Assembly (NCBI GenBank): GCA_037176845.1 | Contig: JAYKXP010000035.1 | Coordinates: 186,001 to 250,000, forward strand | Reading direction: 5' to 3' | DNA length: 64,000 nucleotides | Source of the DNA: Paramarasmius palmivorus | Taxonomy: Eukaryota; Basidiomycota; Agaricomycetes; Agaricales; Marasmiaceae | Shown: piece by piece, positions 37,725-49,160 of the stretch | Position numbering within the stretch: position 1 is the stretch's first letter | Layout of the letters: each line of letters starts with the position of its first letter | The notes under the pieces: model-generated | Seen by the model: only the letters and a program-made list of their open reading frames with translations | Databases searched by the model: none | What the model was told of the DNA's origin: nothing | Position numbers and translations under genes: made by a program

Positions 37725-39636
37725 ATGGTTCGAACTACCGGAACTTCTGTCAAGGGGTCGAAACCCAGGTCGGCCGCCAATGCCAATGAGAAAACGAATA
37801 TCAATCCCAGAAGAAGCCCTAGAAAGCGTGGACACGCGAATCTGGCAGAAGAATCCGATGAAGAACAACAACAACCAAAACTCAAGACTCCTTCACGAAG
37901 CCGGACACGGAAGAGAAGTCAGGCAAAGGCAAAGAATGAGCCAGACTTAGTTGGCGCTAATTCACCCCCTGAAAAGTCGGCTGGGGACGACGAGGACGCG
38001 TTTGATCCTGAGGTTCACGACGAGGAAGGTGATCTGGGTATTGTACGGAAGGGAAGGAAGAATATAGAGTACGACAGCGACGCGCTGGACGAGGAGGAAG
38101 ACCACAAACCAAAGCCCTCGAAGAAGCGAAAACGAGGTTCAGATGCTACTAGTACCCCTTCGCCTACGAAAGCCAAGGCTCCGAAAAGAAAGAAGCGAAA
38201 AGTCGTTGACGAGGATGAAGACGATGAAGACGATGACCTCAAGGAGGGGCAGGAGGTTGTTGGTGTTGTGGTGCAGGCCCCCAAGACAGGACAAGGTGCG
38301 CTGCTCTTTCAGGCAATGCGTGACCTAGCTGCTAAGAGTACTCCCATGCAGTCCCACCAGGTCAAATCTCCAAGAACACGTTCAACTTCTTGTCAAAGTT
38401 GGCGGATCCCGCTTGTAATGACCGTGAATGGTATGTTCCATTCTGCTATGTGACTGGTTCTCCCGACGTCTGATCACCCTGAATAGGTTCAAATTACATG
38501 GTACCTACAAAGCATGCGTTCAATCACCAAGTCTCTGATTCATCTCCGCAGAACCTGTCTATCGGCTCGCAGAGAAAGAATGGAAGGACTTTGTGGAAAA
38601 GTTCACTGATCTTCTCATTGAAGTCGATGATCAAATTCCACCGCTTCCTCCTAGGGATGTGATTCATAGAATATATAGAGATGTAAGTATCTCGTTGGCG
38701 GCATGACTTAACACTAACGTCGAAGTCGCCATAGATCCGTTTCAGTAACGACAAGACCCCTTACAAGAGGTCGTTTTCTGCCTCCTTTTCAAGAAGTGGA
38801 AGGAAGGGAATCTTCGCTGCATGTAAGTGTCCTCCCCATTAGTCGTCTTTTTTTCTGACCATATATCTTTAGATCACATGTATGTCATTTCGGCACTCGA
38901 ATGCTGTCGGTACTAAATAGTGTTGACTTCGCCGTCACCTTCTTTAGTGCTAGTGAGTGGCTTCAGCCTCCTCTTTAGACGTGATCCCAATTAACATGGT
39001 TCTAGTCAGGCCAGGTGGAGAAAGCTTAATTGCAGGTGGTTCCTGGTGTCCTGGTAGAAACGAATTGGCGACTATTCGGTTCGTTTGGCTAAAATTTTAT
39101 CCCGCTTCGCGCTGCCTAACACTCCTCCCAGTACCAACCTTCTCCGTGACTCCCAACCACTTCGAGATATCATAGAATCTTCGGATTTTGTCAAATACTT
39201 TGGCGAGGCAAAGTCACAGCCCAACGGGGAGAGATCCAACATATTTGGCGCAGAAGATGAACTAAAGGTTGCACCCAAGGGAGTGGAGAAGACTCATCCG
39301 TTAGTATTCCTCGGCTCTTTGTACATCTCATCAGCATCTGAACCATTTGCGTGTAGGGACATTGACTTGCTCAAGTGTCGATCTTTTGCTGTACTACACC
39401 GGTATGCAGTGCAATTCTCGCGATGTCCGTGGTTGGATACTAGCTTGCCTCTCTAGATTCTTAGATTCCGAAGTACTTGCACCCGATTTTAGGGACAAGT
39501 TGGCACAGGTCGCCAATGTGCTACAACCCTTCGTTCGCTGGTGAGTAAACTTTCTAGCTTGTGTTCGTTTGCTGAGTGTTTTTCCTGTAGCTTGAACGAC
39601 CTGATGACTTTGCAAGACAACGATGATGATAATTAG
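37725..39636 (+). CDS. DUF2461 family protein with acidic N-terminal extension
   Basis: The N-terminal 180 residues are basic/acidic and disordered, with nuclear-type patches (KPSKKRKRG, APKRKKRKV) and an Asp/Glu run. The DUF2461 domain follows over several exons: PPGQISKNTFNFLSKLADPA, CNDREW, EPVYRLAEKEWKDFVEKF, IRFSNDKTPYKRSFSASFSR, GGSWCPGRNELATIR, FVKYFGEAKSQPNGERSNIF, DIDLLKCRSFAVLHR and VLAPDFRDKLAQVANVL. An intron with donor gtgcgctg and acceptor atgcag restores the frame before PPGQISKN, so the gene appears intact. Stop TAG is at 39634-39636. The biochemical function of DUF2461 is not known. Nuclear targeting is inferred from the basic patches. Confidence 0.85.
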
Positions 39637-39856
39637 AGTACCCCTGCGGAGGGCGTCCCTGGAGGACAATCTATGCCGGATTGAATATTTGTATCTATCT
39701 TTGTATCATATAGCTCTCTAGTAGTCTACTGCTCTCGTCTTTGCTATCGATAATGTTTTTCCTGGTAATGACAGGGCCTCTTAGGCGCCGTTGCCAATGA
39801 CGTTCGCCGCGTTCCCATCACTTTTTGACCACAACCGCGAGTCGACCGCTACAATC

Positions 39857-41056
39857 ATGAAGAAAAAGGCAAGCCCAGGCTGTCTGCATGGTTCTCAAGA
39901 ATAATCTTGAACACAGGTTCTTCTAATGGGTGCCTCAGGCAGTGGAAAGACCTCCATGCGCTCGCTCATCTTGTTCGTTTTCTCATCGTGCTCCGCGTCG
40001 ACCAACTTACTTATTTCCTCATAGTTCCAATAATCCAGCATCTCTCACAGCTCGACTAGGTGCTACAATTGATGTTGAACAGAATCATGTTCGATTCCTG
40101 GGTGACCTCATCCTGAATTTATGGGATTGCGGTGGTCAAGATGCCTTCATGGATTCGTATCTGTCAACTCAGCGACCTACCATCTTCCAGCAAGTCGGTG
40201 TCATGATATACGTCTTCGACGTAGAGACCCGAGAGATGAACAAGGATTTGGAGTACTACGTGACTGTTTGGATGGGTTGAAACAATATAGTCCCGACGCA
40301 GCGGTCTTTTTACTCGTACACAAGATGGATTTGGTTCGGGAACCCAAATCGGTATTGTTCGAAAAGAAGTATAAGGAATTGCAGCAGGCTAGTGGGGATA
40401 CAGTCATTACTGTATTTGGGACGAGTATTTATGACGAGAGTCTGTACAAGGTATGGGTTCTTTTCTTGTTTCTGTGTCCATGTTAACCGTGATTGATAGG
40501 CATGGTCCAGCATAGTGCATACCCTCATCCCCAATGCCTCCGTTCTATCAAAACATCTTAAAACCTTTGCCGAAGCCTGTAGTGCTACAGAAGTGGTTCT
40601 CTTCGAGCGTACCACGTTTCTCGTCATCGCAACGTCTTCTACATCATCGTCATCCACGTCTTCTGCCCCTCAACTCTCCACGAATTCTAATCGCGAATCA
40701 CATGCATCAGTAGACCGGGAAGATATACACCAGCTAGATCCCAAACGCTATGAAAGGACCTCTGAACTAATCAAGGCGTTCAAACACTCGTGTTTGCGGG
40801 TCCGAGAGGAATTCCATGCTCTTGAAATGGAGTTAGCTGATTTCACCGCCGTCTTGGATGAGATGACGAGGAATACGTATGTCATGGTTGTTGTACATGA
40901 CCCTACTATTGGTTAGTCGCCATTTTCTGCTGTCTCCTTTCATTCAGCACTATTGACCACTCTGTCATCATTTTCTCAGAAACGGCGGCCATTAAACTCA
41001 ATATTCGCATGGCCAGACGGAAATTCGAAGAACTCCAAGGAGATACAGTAGTCTAA
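39857..41056 (+). CDS. GTR1: Rag GTPase Gtr1/RagA, frame broken
   Basis: Small GTPase that signals amino-acid status to TORC1 at the vacuole. A 12-nt first exon (MKKK, 39857-39868) joins through a GC..AG intron (39869-39916) to [19 protein letters not shown], with the P-loop GASGSGKTS. Then come [34 protein letters not shown] (switch II), LVHKMDLV (the Rag-type guanine-specificity motif), [20 protein letters not shown] and [19 protein letters not shown] from the Roadblock-like C-terminal half. Between NKDLEYY and [17 protein letters not shown] the frame slips: one base is missing at about 40258-40261. The stop is at 41054-41056. Everything else is conserved. Confidence 0.9.
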
Positions 41057-41282
41057 AACCATGATGCACACTCCATTTGTTATACACCATGCCTACACAA
41101 GGAACATGGTACGATGTAAGACGTAGATCTTTTTTACCTTATCGGAGCAAGGATTCGTGTCAGACCAAAGATGTAAGGGGACCGTACTCGTAAGCGTGAA
41201 TATCATAGGCAAATGAATATGTTACAATAACCAAGGAATACGCCGTGAACGATAAGGATGGCCATAACGAATGGTCATGCTT

Positions 41283-43606
41283 TCAACCCCTTCGCCTTGG
41301 TCGCTGGGAAGCAAGGGACTCGGCAACCTCAGCTGCCCTTGTACCCTGCGGTGGTTTATAAGGAGTGTGTTTCTCCTCCTCTTCGTGCCTCCTTCTTATC
41401 GCCTTGGCCTTCGTGCCATCAAGCGGAAATGGGTCTCCACTAGAGCTCGATCCCGAAGGACTATCGTGAATAGAGCTGCGAGGTTTCCCTGAACGTGGTG
41501 TGCTGACAACAGGTTCCCGAGCCTGTGAAGCGACGAAAGTGCCTTGACGACTGGATTGCGGATAAGGCATACCCAACTGATGCAGAACCTGATCGTCGTC
41601 TTCTTCTTGTTTGGAAACATCCATTTCGACATCATCCTTCTCATGTTCCGATTCATCTACGTGCATTAGAACTGCTTGCTCTATGCCTTGTTCGGGTATC
41701 TGCCCGAGTTGCGTGTCCGATGCTAATTCTTTCTTTAGCGGACGGCCACGTTTCTTTGTAGTGGGAGGTGCACCTTGCATGTTAGATGGCGCAGGGTCGA
41801 CAGACTTTGAGCGAGAACGAGTAATACGTGGAGGTATATCAGTCTGAGCGACCCGATTGCGCCGGCGATTATTTGGGAGCCCGGATGGTAGTGGAGGGAC
41901 CTGATCGGTTTCCGTTATTGAAGCTGATTGGACGGAAGTAGGCGATAGGATTGGCTGAACGTCAGCAAGCGGTGGTCGACGAATAGCAGAACGTTGGGTT
42001 TGAACATTTGAAGGGGCTACCGGATCAAACTCGTGAAGGAAAGGCTCAAAGTCACCGATACCCTGAATGTCTTCTTCCTCCTCTACTTCTCTTTCAGGAG
42101 CAGGACGCTCTGAAGACCTCGGATCCTCGCTACTTAGGTCAGTACCGCTCCAGTCAGGTTCCTCATTGAGCTGCTCCTGTTGGTCCTCCTGGTCCTCTTC
42201 TTCCGCGTTTGCCTCCATATCCTCTCCTGGCTTGGGATCAAGGAGGGTCGTAGTGACGTTTCGGACTTGTCCCTTCGTGAGATCCTCAGACAACTCAGGA
42301 CTGACGTTCCGTTCAGGACCTGAATAAGCTCTGATCGGCGGCGCAGTAGCAATACCACGGCGTCGACGTACAGGTGGCCACGATTTGGTTCCAGTTTGAG
42401 GGGCGATTGAATGTCGAACACTGACACTGTCAGCCTGATTTTGGTCATTATGGCGTCGTGACGCCCGCGATAGCCGTTGTGCGGAAGAGGACGAGGCAGG
42501 GTCTGGATGTGTGAAATGCGAGACTTGTTGTAGTGCATCGTTGACTTCGTCTTCCTCTTCCTGTGTGGTTTGTTGTCCATCCTGAGCTTGACCTGGTTCC
42601 TCATCTAGCTCCTGAGTAGGCTCCACTTGGTCGCCACCTCCAGCATCGCCAAATAACGAGTTACTACAAAACGATGAGTACCGTGTAAAAAAGAGAACAA
42701 ATGGTCACGTACCGATCGTCATCATCATCATGTTCGTCTCTCTGAAGTCGTTTTCTTGGACGATAATCATCGTCATCGTTCCCTTCTCCTTGGTCTGAGC
42801 GACCTTCACCGTCTGAACCCTCTGGATTAACATCTAACTCCACCATCAGTTCCCGAATGCGTTCGTCAAGCCGATTCTTGTTCTTCTTGTATCGTTCCCT
42901 CCAAGCGGATGCCGGATGATTTAAAACCCACATATGATCAAAGCCATGGGCATGCTAAAGTCTAGTCACTAACGGTCAAGGTGCACATGATGATAATGCC
43001 AATGTACGCACCATTGTAATCATGTTATCGTACAGTTTGTGGCCAAGTCTTCCGCCATTTGGACATGTCGTAGCGAGAAAAGCACAAAGGTTCTCATCGT
43101 CTTCTGGTGTGAATTCGCTTCGTCTACGGAAAAATGATTTTATTAGAGAAGTTTCGCATTGACGTAGGTGAATACTTGCTTCCTACCCTTGGGAAAGCCT
43201 CCACGATTCCGCTTGTGTGTTCTGTCTACCAGAGTTCCCGCCATAAGAGATTCAATGATAAATTTGACTTCTTTAACTTGTATCTTCCGCTTTGCAGGCT
43301 CTCGAGAAGAGGTGTAATACAATTGATACCCTTCCAAAGTTAAGGTGTCATCCGGAATGAAAATCACATAGTCGGCCCCGTAGTCGATCTCTAGTACTTT
43401 TCCTCCATGCTCCTTCAAGATTTCGTGAGCCAGGGTAAGCGCACTAGAGATAATGAAACCCTTGCCTCAATGGCATCGTACAAGTCCCCCTGAAGTTCCC
43501 CATCCGATATACTGCTATGCAGAGTGAATTTAAGCGGACCTGGGCCTCGATTAAAAACTTGATCATGTCGATTCTCGTCCTTGTCCATACAACTGCAGTC
43601 AATCAT
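41283..43606 (-). CDS. RAP1: Rap1-like telomere-binding protein
   Basis: Shelterin-type protein that binds telomeric chromatin. The N-terminal BRCT-like region reads GPLKFTLHSSISDGELQGDL, YDAIE, then across a GC..AG intron EHGGKVLEIDYGADYVIFIP, and VKEVKFIIESLMAGTL. The Rap1 Myb domain follows: RRSEFTPEDDENLCAFLATT, CPNGGRLGHKLYDNMI, then after an intron HPASAWRERYKKNKNRLDER. The long C-terminal half is acidic and disordered (NVTTTLLDPKPGEDMEANAE), with a basic AT-hook-like patch (TKKRGRPLKKE). No C-terminal RCT domain was recognised. Start is tentatively ATG 43604-43606; the frame is open further upstream to about 43762. Stop is at 41283-41285. Confidence 0.82.
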
Positions 43607-43762
43607 CGCTGAAAATAGCAAAGGGGTATCTTGGAGCTCTTCAGAGTTCGCGACAACTGGGAAGCGTGACAAACGCGTAACGTCACACTGACATCTGTTG
43701 ACTGAACCTATCACGTGCAAGCAATCCTCCACCAAGTGAAACCGCTCATTGAGAGACTCCAA

Positions 43763-44820
43763 GTTTCATGCTGCAGGTTTTCGGTCCAGGACTTATTTGG
43801 TTTCATTAAAATTGCTTCTGGTGGCATCTTGAATATCGGCAAGTCGGTTTCTTTGCATTGACGATCCGCACATGTTGAAAAATCACGACGACATAAAAAT
43901 TTTAGCGTCTTCCCGATAGGTTGCCATGGCCGGACCGTTCGGGTACCTCTGACCCCAAGCGTCAACTTTCAAGTTTCTGCTTAACAGATACTAATAGAGT
44001 GGGCGGGCCCTTATCCCGCCAGAGGACATGATGTTACCAAGCACTCATCAGTCATCAGCCTCTCGGTCGCGCACGCTGACTGGCTTGTGTCCCAGGACTG
44101 TCTTCAGCGTTGTTATTGACACATCCTGCTTTACACCAAACATGGCATCCGGACTACGATTTGACCCTGATTACGATGCGCGGTCTTTGTCGCTACAACA
44201 ATCTTTCTGCACCGAAGCCTCCGAAACTCTCAGCGCATCCGCGGGTGGCCGTGTAACTTGAATGAGAGTCTAGACACGAAATTCGAATGCGAAGGCTGCC
44301 TATATCGAGATCTGGTCGTCAAAAGCCAAATCTACAGAAGCATGGATAAATCACACCGAACGCTATAGCTCTGAACTGAAACATTTACGGGCTTTCTGGA
44401 CGGCGGACGTATCGGATTCTTTTGGGCTTTTTTTGAATTGGCAGGGTAGTGAGACCAGATTTGCTTCCGTTGGTGCAACTAGAATCTACGTACCCAGTAC
44501 CCAGACGTCGAGTCAACGTCGAGTATTCGTGCAGCTAGCCTCCTAGTTGTATGGCCTTTCACGAATGGAATTTACATGCCTTTATCGAGACCTAACAACG
44601 CGATAAGAGCTTTACAAGTCCGTACGTGATTCAATGCGTTGATGGGGGTGGACGAGGAACACCACATCTCCGCCGAAATTGAATTACGAACGACGTGTCG
44701 TGAAAAAGGCAAATACAAGGTATATTCAAATACAATTCAATTACTATACACAATGAAGATTATGAGTTTCAGCTATTTTATTATCAGGAAAAAGTCCAAA
44801 ACAATCCTACGAACGTGTAA
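43763..44820. other. Intergenic between Rap1-like and Zn2Cys6 genes
   Basis: No supported gene. Short open frames (for example 44028-44261) lack domains. The region should contain the Rap1-like promoter and the 3' UTR of the transcription factor gene. Confidence 0.4.
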
Positions 44821-46071
44821 TCACGAAGTAAGAGATAAGGTAACGGGCTCGAGAAGCAGGGATCCCGCCAATCTCGAATCGTCATCATGGACGCTGGTTT
44901 CTCTGTCAAACGCCCCCTCCGGAGTCGTAGTGAGCGGCGTAGCAGTATAAGGGTCGGCCCATGATAATGGCGATGGAGATGTCGAGTGCCACTGAGAACC
45001 GCCCAGGATCTGGTTACAGGCAGGGGACGCGCCAAACTCAGACCCTAATTTCATGGGGGAAGGGCGAGGCCCTAGATGATCGACGCCCGGAAAACCGGAA
45101 TCACGATCGTACTGATCGGGGTGTTCCGTCAGAGCTGTTGACGCTGTGGGGTGAAAAGACTCGGAAGAATGGTTTTTCCCTCCATGACCCAGACTGTACG
45201 ATGCGTGATTGTTGCCGAGGTAGAAGTTGTACTCTGAATCGGGAGAGTACGACGCGGGAATGGCGACTGGATTGGGGCAAGAGGAGGGGTATACGAGCGT
45301 ATGGCATGGATCTGTGGGTGTATGAGGCGCGCTACCTAGTGAGGAGGCACTCGACTCAGAAGATGCTGACTGGCGACGCATGTAGTAGAGTGGGTCGAAC
45401 TGGTGTGAGACTGAACGGCTTTGCGACATAAGAGCAACATCACGCTCAGCAAGTCCGACGAAGTTGTCGTATGGTATGCCAGAATACATCGCTGTGTGAG
45501 TAGCTCCACGAGGGAAGTGGTTCATCTGAGGTGCGTATGGTTGGGTGAAATACGAAGAGTGATACGGCGAAGGGTGGTGCTGTTCGATGAATGGATCTGA
45601 GGGGCGTCTGGCGAATTGCCCAAGTCGAGAACTATAAGTTTTGTGGATGCTGTATCCATCGCTGTTGGCCCTGGAGATTGAGCCGACTGACTCCAAGATA
45701 TCATCGCGAACCACGAGCGTACGCGTGCCTCCATGCGCACCAGAGTGGGCTGGTCGACGTTTTGTCTCCCTGCTCGCGTACACGCAAATAAGACCTCGCG
45801 ATGAGCAGCGCTTGCAAACTGGTCGTTCACCAGAACACTGTGGTGTATTCAGCACTTGTATGGTGCAACGACGAGCGATACAAAATTTTACCTTGGTTTT
45901 ACGCTCTCTACACTTGTCGCATGCAACAGCGGTACGACAACGCGCACCAGAGCCAGTGTAGGAGATTTTGGCAAGTTCAGAGTCGTTTATGGGGTATGCA
46001 TCCCCAGATGCAGAAGAAGAGACGCTTTCAGCGGGAGATGGAGTGTCTTCAATAGCTGGAAGAGACAACAT
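44821..46071 (-). CDS. Zn2Cys6 binuclear cluster transcription factor
   Basis: Fungal-specific DNA-binding regulator. The zinc cluster reads ACDKCRERKTK, then, after removal of a 54-nt intron (45838-45891, gtaaaa..ccacag), CSGERPVCKRCSSRGLICVY, giving the exact C-x2-C-x6-C-x6-C-x2-C-x6-C spacing near residue 50. The rest is Ser/Pro/His/Tyr-rich and disordered, with no fungal_trans middle-homology region in this length. The intron is a multiple of three with no stop, so the unspliced message encodes an 18-residue insertion inside the zinc cluster. Start ATG is at 46069-46071; stop is at 44821-44823. It has an unusually long upstream gap of about 3 kb. Targets are unknown. Confidence 0.87.
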   Translation of the reverse strand: MLSLPAIEDTPSPAESVSSSASGDAYPINDSELAKISYTGSGARCRTAVACDKCRERKTKVKFCIARRCTIQVLNTPQCSGERPVCKRCSSRGLICVYASRETKRRPAHSGAHGGTRTLVVRDDILESVGSISRANSDGYSIHKTYSSRLGQFARRPSDPFIEQHHPSPYHSSYFTQPYAPQMNHFPRGATHTAMYSGIPYDNFVGLAERDVALMSQSRSVSHQFDPLYYMRRQSASSESSASSLGSAPHTPTDPCHTLVYPSSCPNPVAIPASYSPDSEYNFYLGNNHASYSLGHGGKNHSSESFHPTASTALTEHPDQYDRDSGFPGVDHLGPRPSPMKLGSEFGASPACNQILGGSQWHSTSPSPLSWADPYTATPLTTTPEGAFDRETSVHDDDSRLAGSLLLEPVTLSLTS

Positions 46072-49000
46072 AGGCCATGGCTGAGATGGGTTGAGGGAAA
46101 GGATGAAGCAGAGGCAAGTATTTTGAGCATTTTGAGCATTTTTGGCCAGTTCATTTTGACCAAAGCGTCAATGGATCGGAAGATCTCCGTCATTTCTTTT
46201 TTGGTGATCGACTCTAATTTCCAATAATTATTTTTTCTCAGGGGCGCATCGCCACTCGACCGGTCGCCGTCCAGTTTCTATCATCCATCCTTTCCAGGCA
46301 AGTATCTATTCATTTCTGCATTTCCACTCCTCCAGGCTAATCATCACCTGTAACCTCTGTCACAGACGGGTGTTTTGAATATCACTGAGGTCCAGTCTTG
46401 ACCAGTACGCTGGAATTCTCGGATCTTCGGTTGCTTTGCTGCATGGTGTAGTTAGATTTGTTTGATCACCGACAATTCGATGACTGCTTACGCTGACAAA
46501 AGACCGTTTGCAAGGCCAAACAGCTGCCAGACCACCGTTGCTTTCACTGGGGATTGGTTATTCACTGAAGCGACCACGATTGGAGCATTGATATCAGGGG
46601 CTAGACACCACTTGACCAGAATCATAGATACACAGCGCGCGCCACGAATGCCTTGTGATCTGAAAAAGTGTGAACGGAGGCTGACTGAGATCGACTGGCG
46701 CCAGTGCAGCTTACCTCCATGCCAAGAATCAACGCCTCTTGACAATCTCTTGACCGCGCAGTCACAACCCCTCTCCTTGGCAAGATAATAGTCTGGTCGT
46801 GCCGTATTGAATTACAATGCATAGCCGCTTGACCTTCCAGAAACCAAGCACATAGAGTTCCCAGAGCTTCGAACGACATGCCGAGTAATGGGTAAGAATG
46901 GTTCTCCCCATAACTGTCTCACCGCATACCAAGTCTGGATTCAGTTGCTTGCTAACCTACAGTGTCCTCTCAGGAGCACTCCAAGATCAATCATCGAAGG
47001 GTTGACTTGAAGTGCTCACTCCTGTTGCGCCGTTCGTTATTTTTGGCGAAGAGACTGCACCCGCCACAGTGAACGCACATAGGCTTCCCATCGAATGATT
47101 AGGAGACCGAATACCAGCAGTTACGCTAAAGCCTAAAGCGTCGGTCAATTCCTCGAAGCGAACGTCTAGTGATTCGTACGATGCATTGAAAAGGCCCCGA
47201 TTGCGGAGGAACTGCTTGTGTCCAGAGGAACGAACTAGAGCCAAGCTACGTGGCGTCATCATCGAAAGATAGCTAGCACTATACTAGCTTTAGTTGTAGC
47301 CGCGTTGCTACCTGTGAATCACTTTGAAGTTTGTTAGGCATACACGCCAGTTCTGTTTGCCACAGACTACAGTATTCGGGATCCAAGAACGATTATCCGA
47401 CAGGAACAGAGTGGAGCTATTCGCAGGGAGTACGCTTTGACCGCATAAACAGTACACCAGGGTCCAGCCAGTAATTTGTGACGGATTTGAAGGATTTGCA
47501 GCAGAGATGCTTGAATTAGGGCGGTATTACCTGGTTAAACGGCGAAAGGTATCGATATCGATGCATTCGTTGAGTTGTGCGCATAGAGGTGACGGCTGAA
47601 CGGAGAAAGTCAAAAGCCACGTGGCTTCGTTGGTTTGCTTACTCCTGCCACTGACTGATAAGACTCTGATCATTCTTTCCTTTTTGCGCAGTGCAGAAAG
47701 TACCCGTCAAGTTCGGGGATAGCTTTTTTATCTATAGCTGGTGCTTTGACAAATTCTATGATTTCAAGACGACACATAAATGGTCCAAAAAGGTGTGCTT
47801 CATGCTTTGATCTGATGGCCTGTCAGTCATTGTGGTCATGGTTTTTGGTCGGGGCTCGGGACTCGTGGGGGCGCCAGATAAGCGCTGTCACCATAACTTC
47901 TCCAGAAGAACTTGAGCAATGGGCCCCGAGTCGACGTCTCTATGATACATTGGCACTGGCAGCGAACTTGCAATTCACAGCCTTACTGGCCCCACCGGCT
48001 TCAAAGTATCCTCAGCCTAGGGTAGTAGAATTTGGAATTCAGCTGCTATAGTATTCGATACCCAGCGGTAGTCCGAGTCTTCCAAGCCCTTAGTTACTGG
48101 AGTGACCACTGGCCAAGGCACATCAGTCTGTTCTTGCCGCTCGGCTTACTCGGGCTTTTTTTAGATTCTCATGAATTGCGATGGAGAGTTTTGGGCCTGA
48201 CCATGCATCCATTAGTTCGAAGTTCAAATGTCATTGTCAATTGAAAGTTTTTGGCGCACCTTCGCACTCTGTTTTTAGGATCGGCATTGCAAGTGACCGA
48301 GGTCGCATACTGATGATCATTCTTGTACTATGCATGTAAACGGGGGCGGCCGAGATCAGTTTGCGGGGAAGTGAAGTACTTTGGGTGTAGATATCAGCCC
48401 TCGGGGTTAGTGCACACGACGCTTCTTGCCGAGCGTAAACGCGTTTTCCGAGTTACACGGTCTGCTGTGCACCATCGCATACACGGCCTTTGAACGCATC
48501 TTTACGAGACTTGATTTATGTACTATAATACAACGTATAACGAAGCGCGACGCTACAGAGAAAAACTCTGGTGTAAGTAATTGAACAAGGTACATGTACA
48601 GTAATCGTGGTAACGATAAGGGCGGAAGTTGTGTCCACGTCCATGAATCAGTGTCCCACCCGAAAACATGTCCATCGGGGAAATTACGGTACAAGTCCTA
48701 GGTGCGAGTCGATAGTATGTGAGGGGATAGATATAATCAGGTTCTGTACGTTCACTGTAAGAAGGAATCCGGGTCGGTTAACGCTGGTAGTAGAGACGAG
48801 GAGAAAATTGGACAGCGCTTGTTTAGAAGGAGGTCGTGATAATCATGAGGGGACGAAAACGGAAGAAGGCATATTAAAACGATAAGCATATGAAAACTGG
48901 ACGGGAAGATAGTGACGTAGGAGCCAAGTACCATCGCGGAGGACGAGCCTTCCCAAATCAAAACAGATATACGGTTGGTGAAAGATTTGAAGTTGGCCTT

Positions 49001-49160
49001 GAAATCTTCTCTTCTAGAAGTACAAAATAATAAAATCGAAGGAATTGAATGAAAAAGCCAAACGACGCGTTTTCGAGTAACGGGTTACTTCAAGCAACCC
49101 ACGGCCACAAGGTTGCCGGAACCTTGCTTCCTCCTACTACCCAAGCTCCATACTTGCATT
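46072..49160. other. 3.1-kb intergenic region upstream of the Zn2Cys6 gene
   Basis: No coding region can be supported. Short overlapping frames on both strands (46462-46788, 46622-46879, 46987-47262, 47746-48051, 48407-48694) have no recognised domain and no consistent splicing. Composition is mixed and no terminal repeats or RNA genes were seen. A long upstream regulatory region, a non-coding transcript or a decayed element are all possible. Confidence 0.45.

Noticed and set aside
38296..38400. Apparent frameshift before the DUF2461 domain
   Set aside because: A canonical intron (gtgcgctg..catgcag) restores KTGQ-VPPGQISKN in frame.
46462..47262. A gene in the open frames upstream of the Zn2Cys6 gene
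   Set aside because: The frames overlap on both strands, show no domain and no consistent splice signals.
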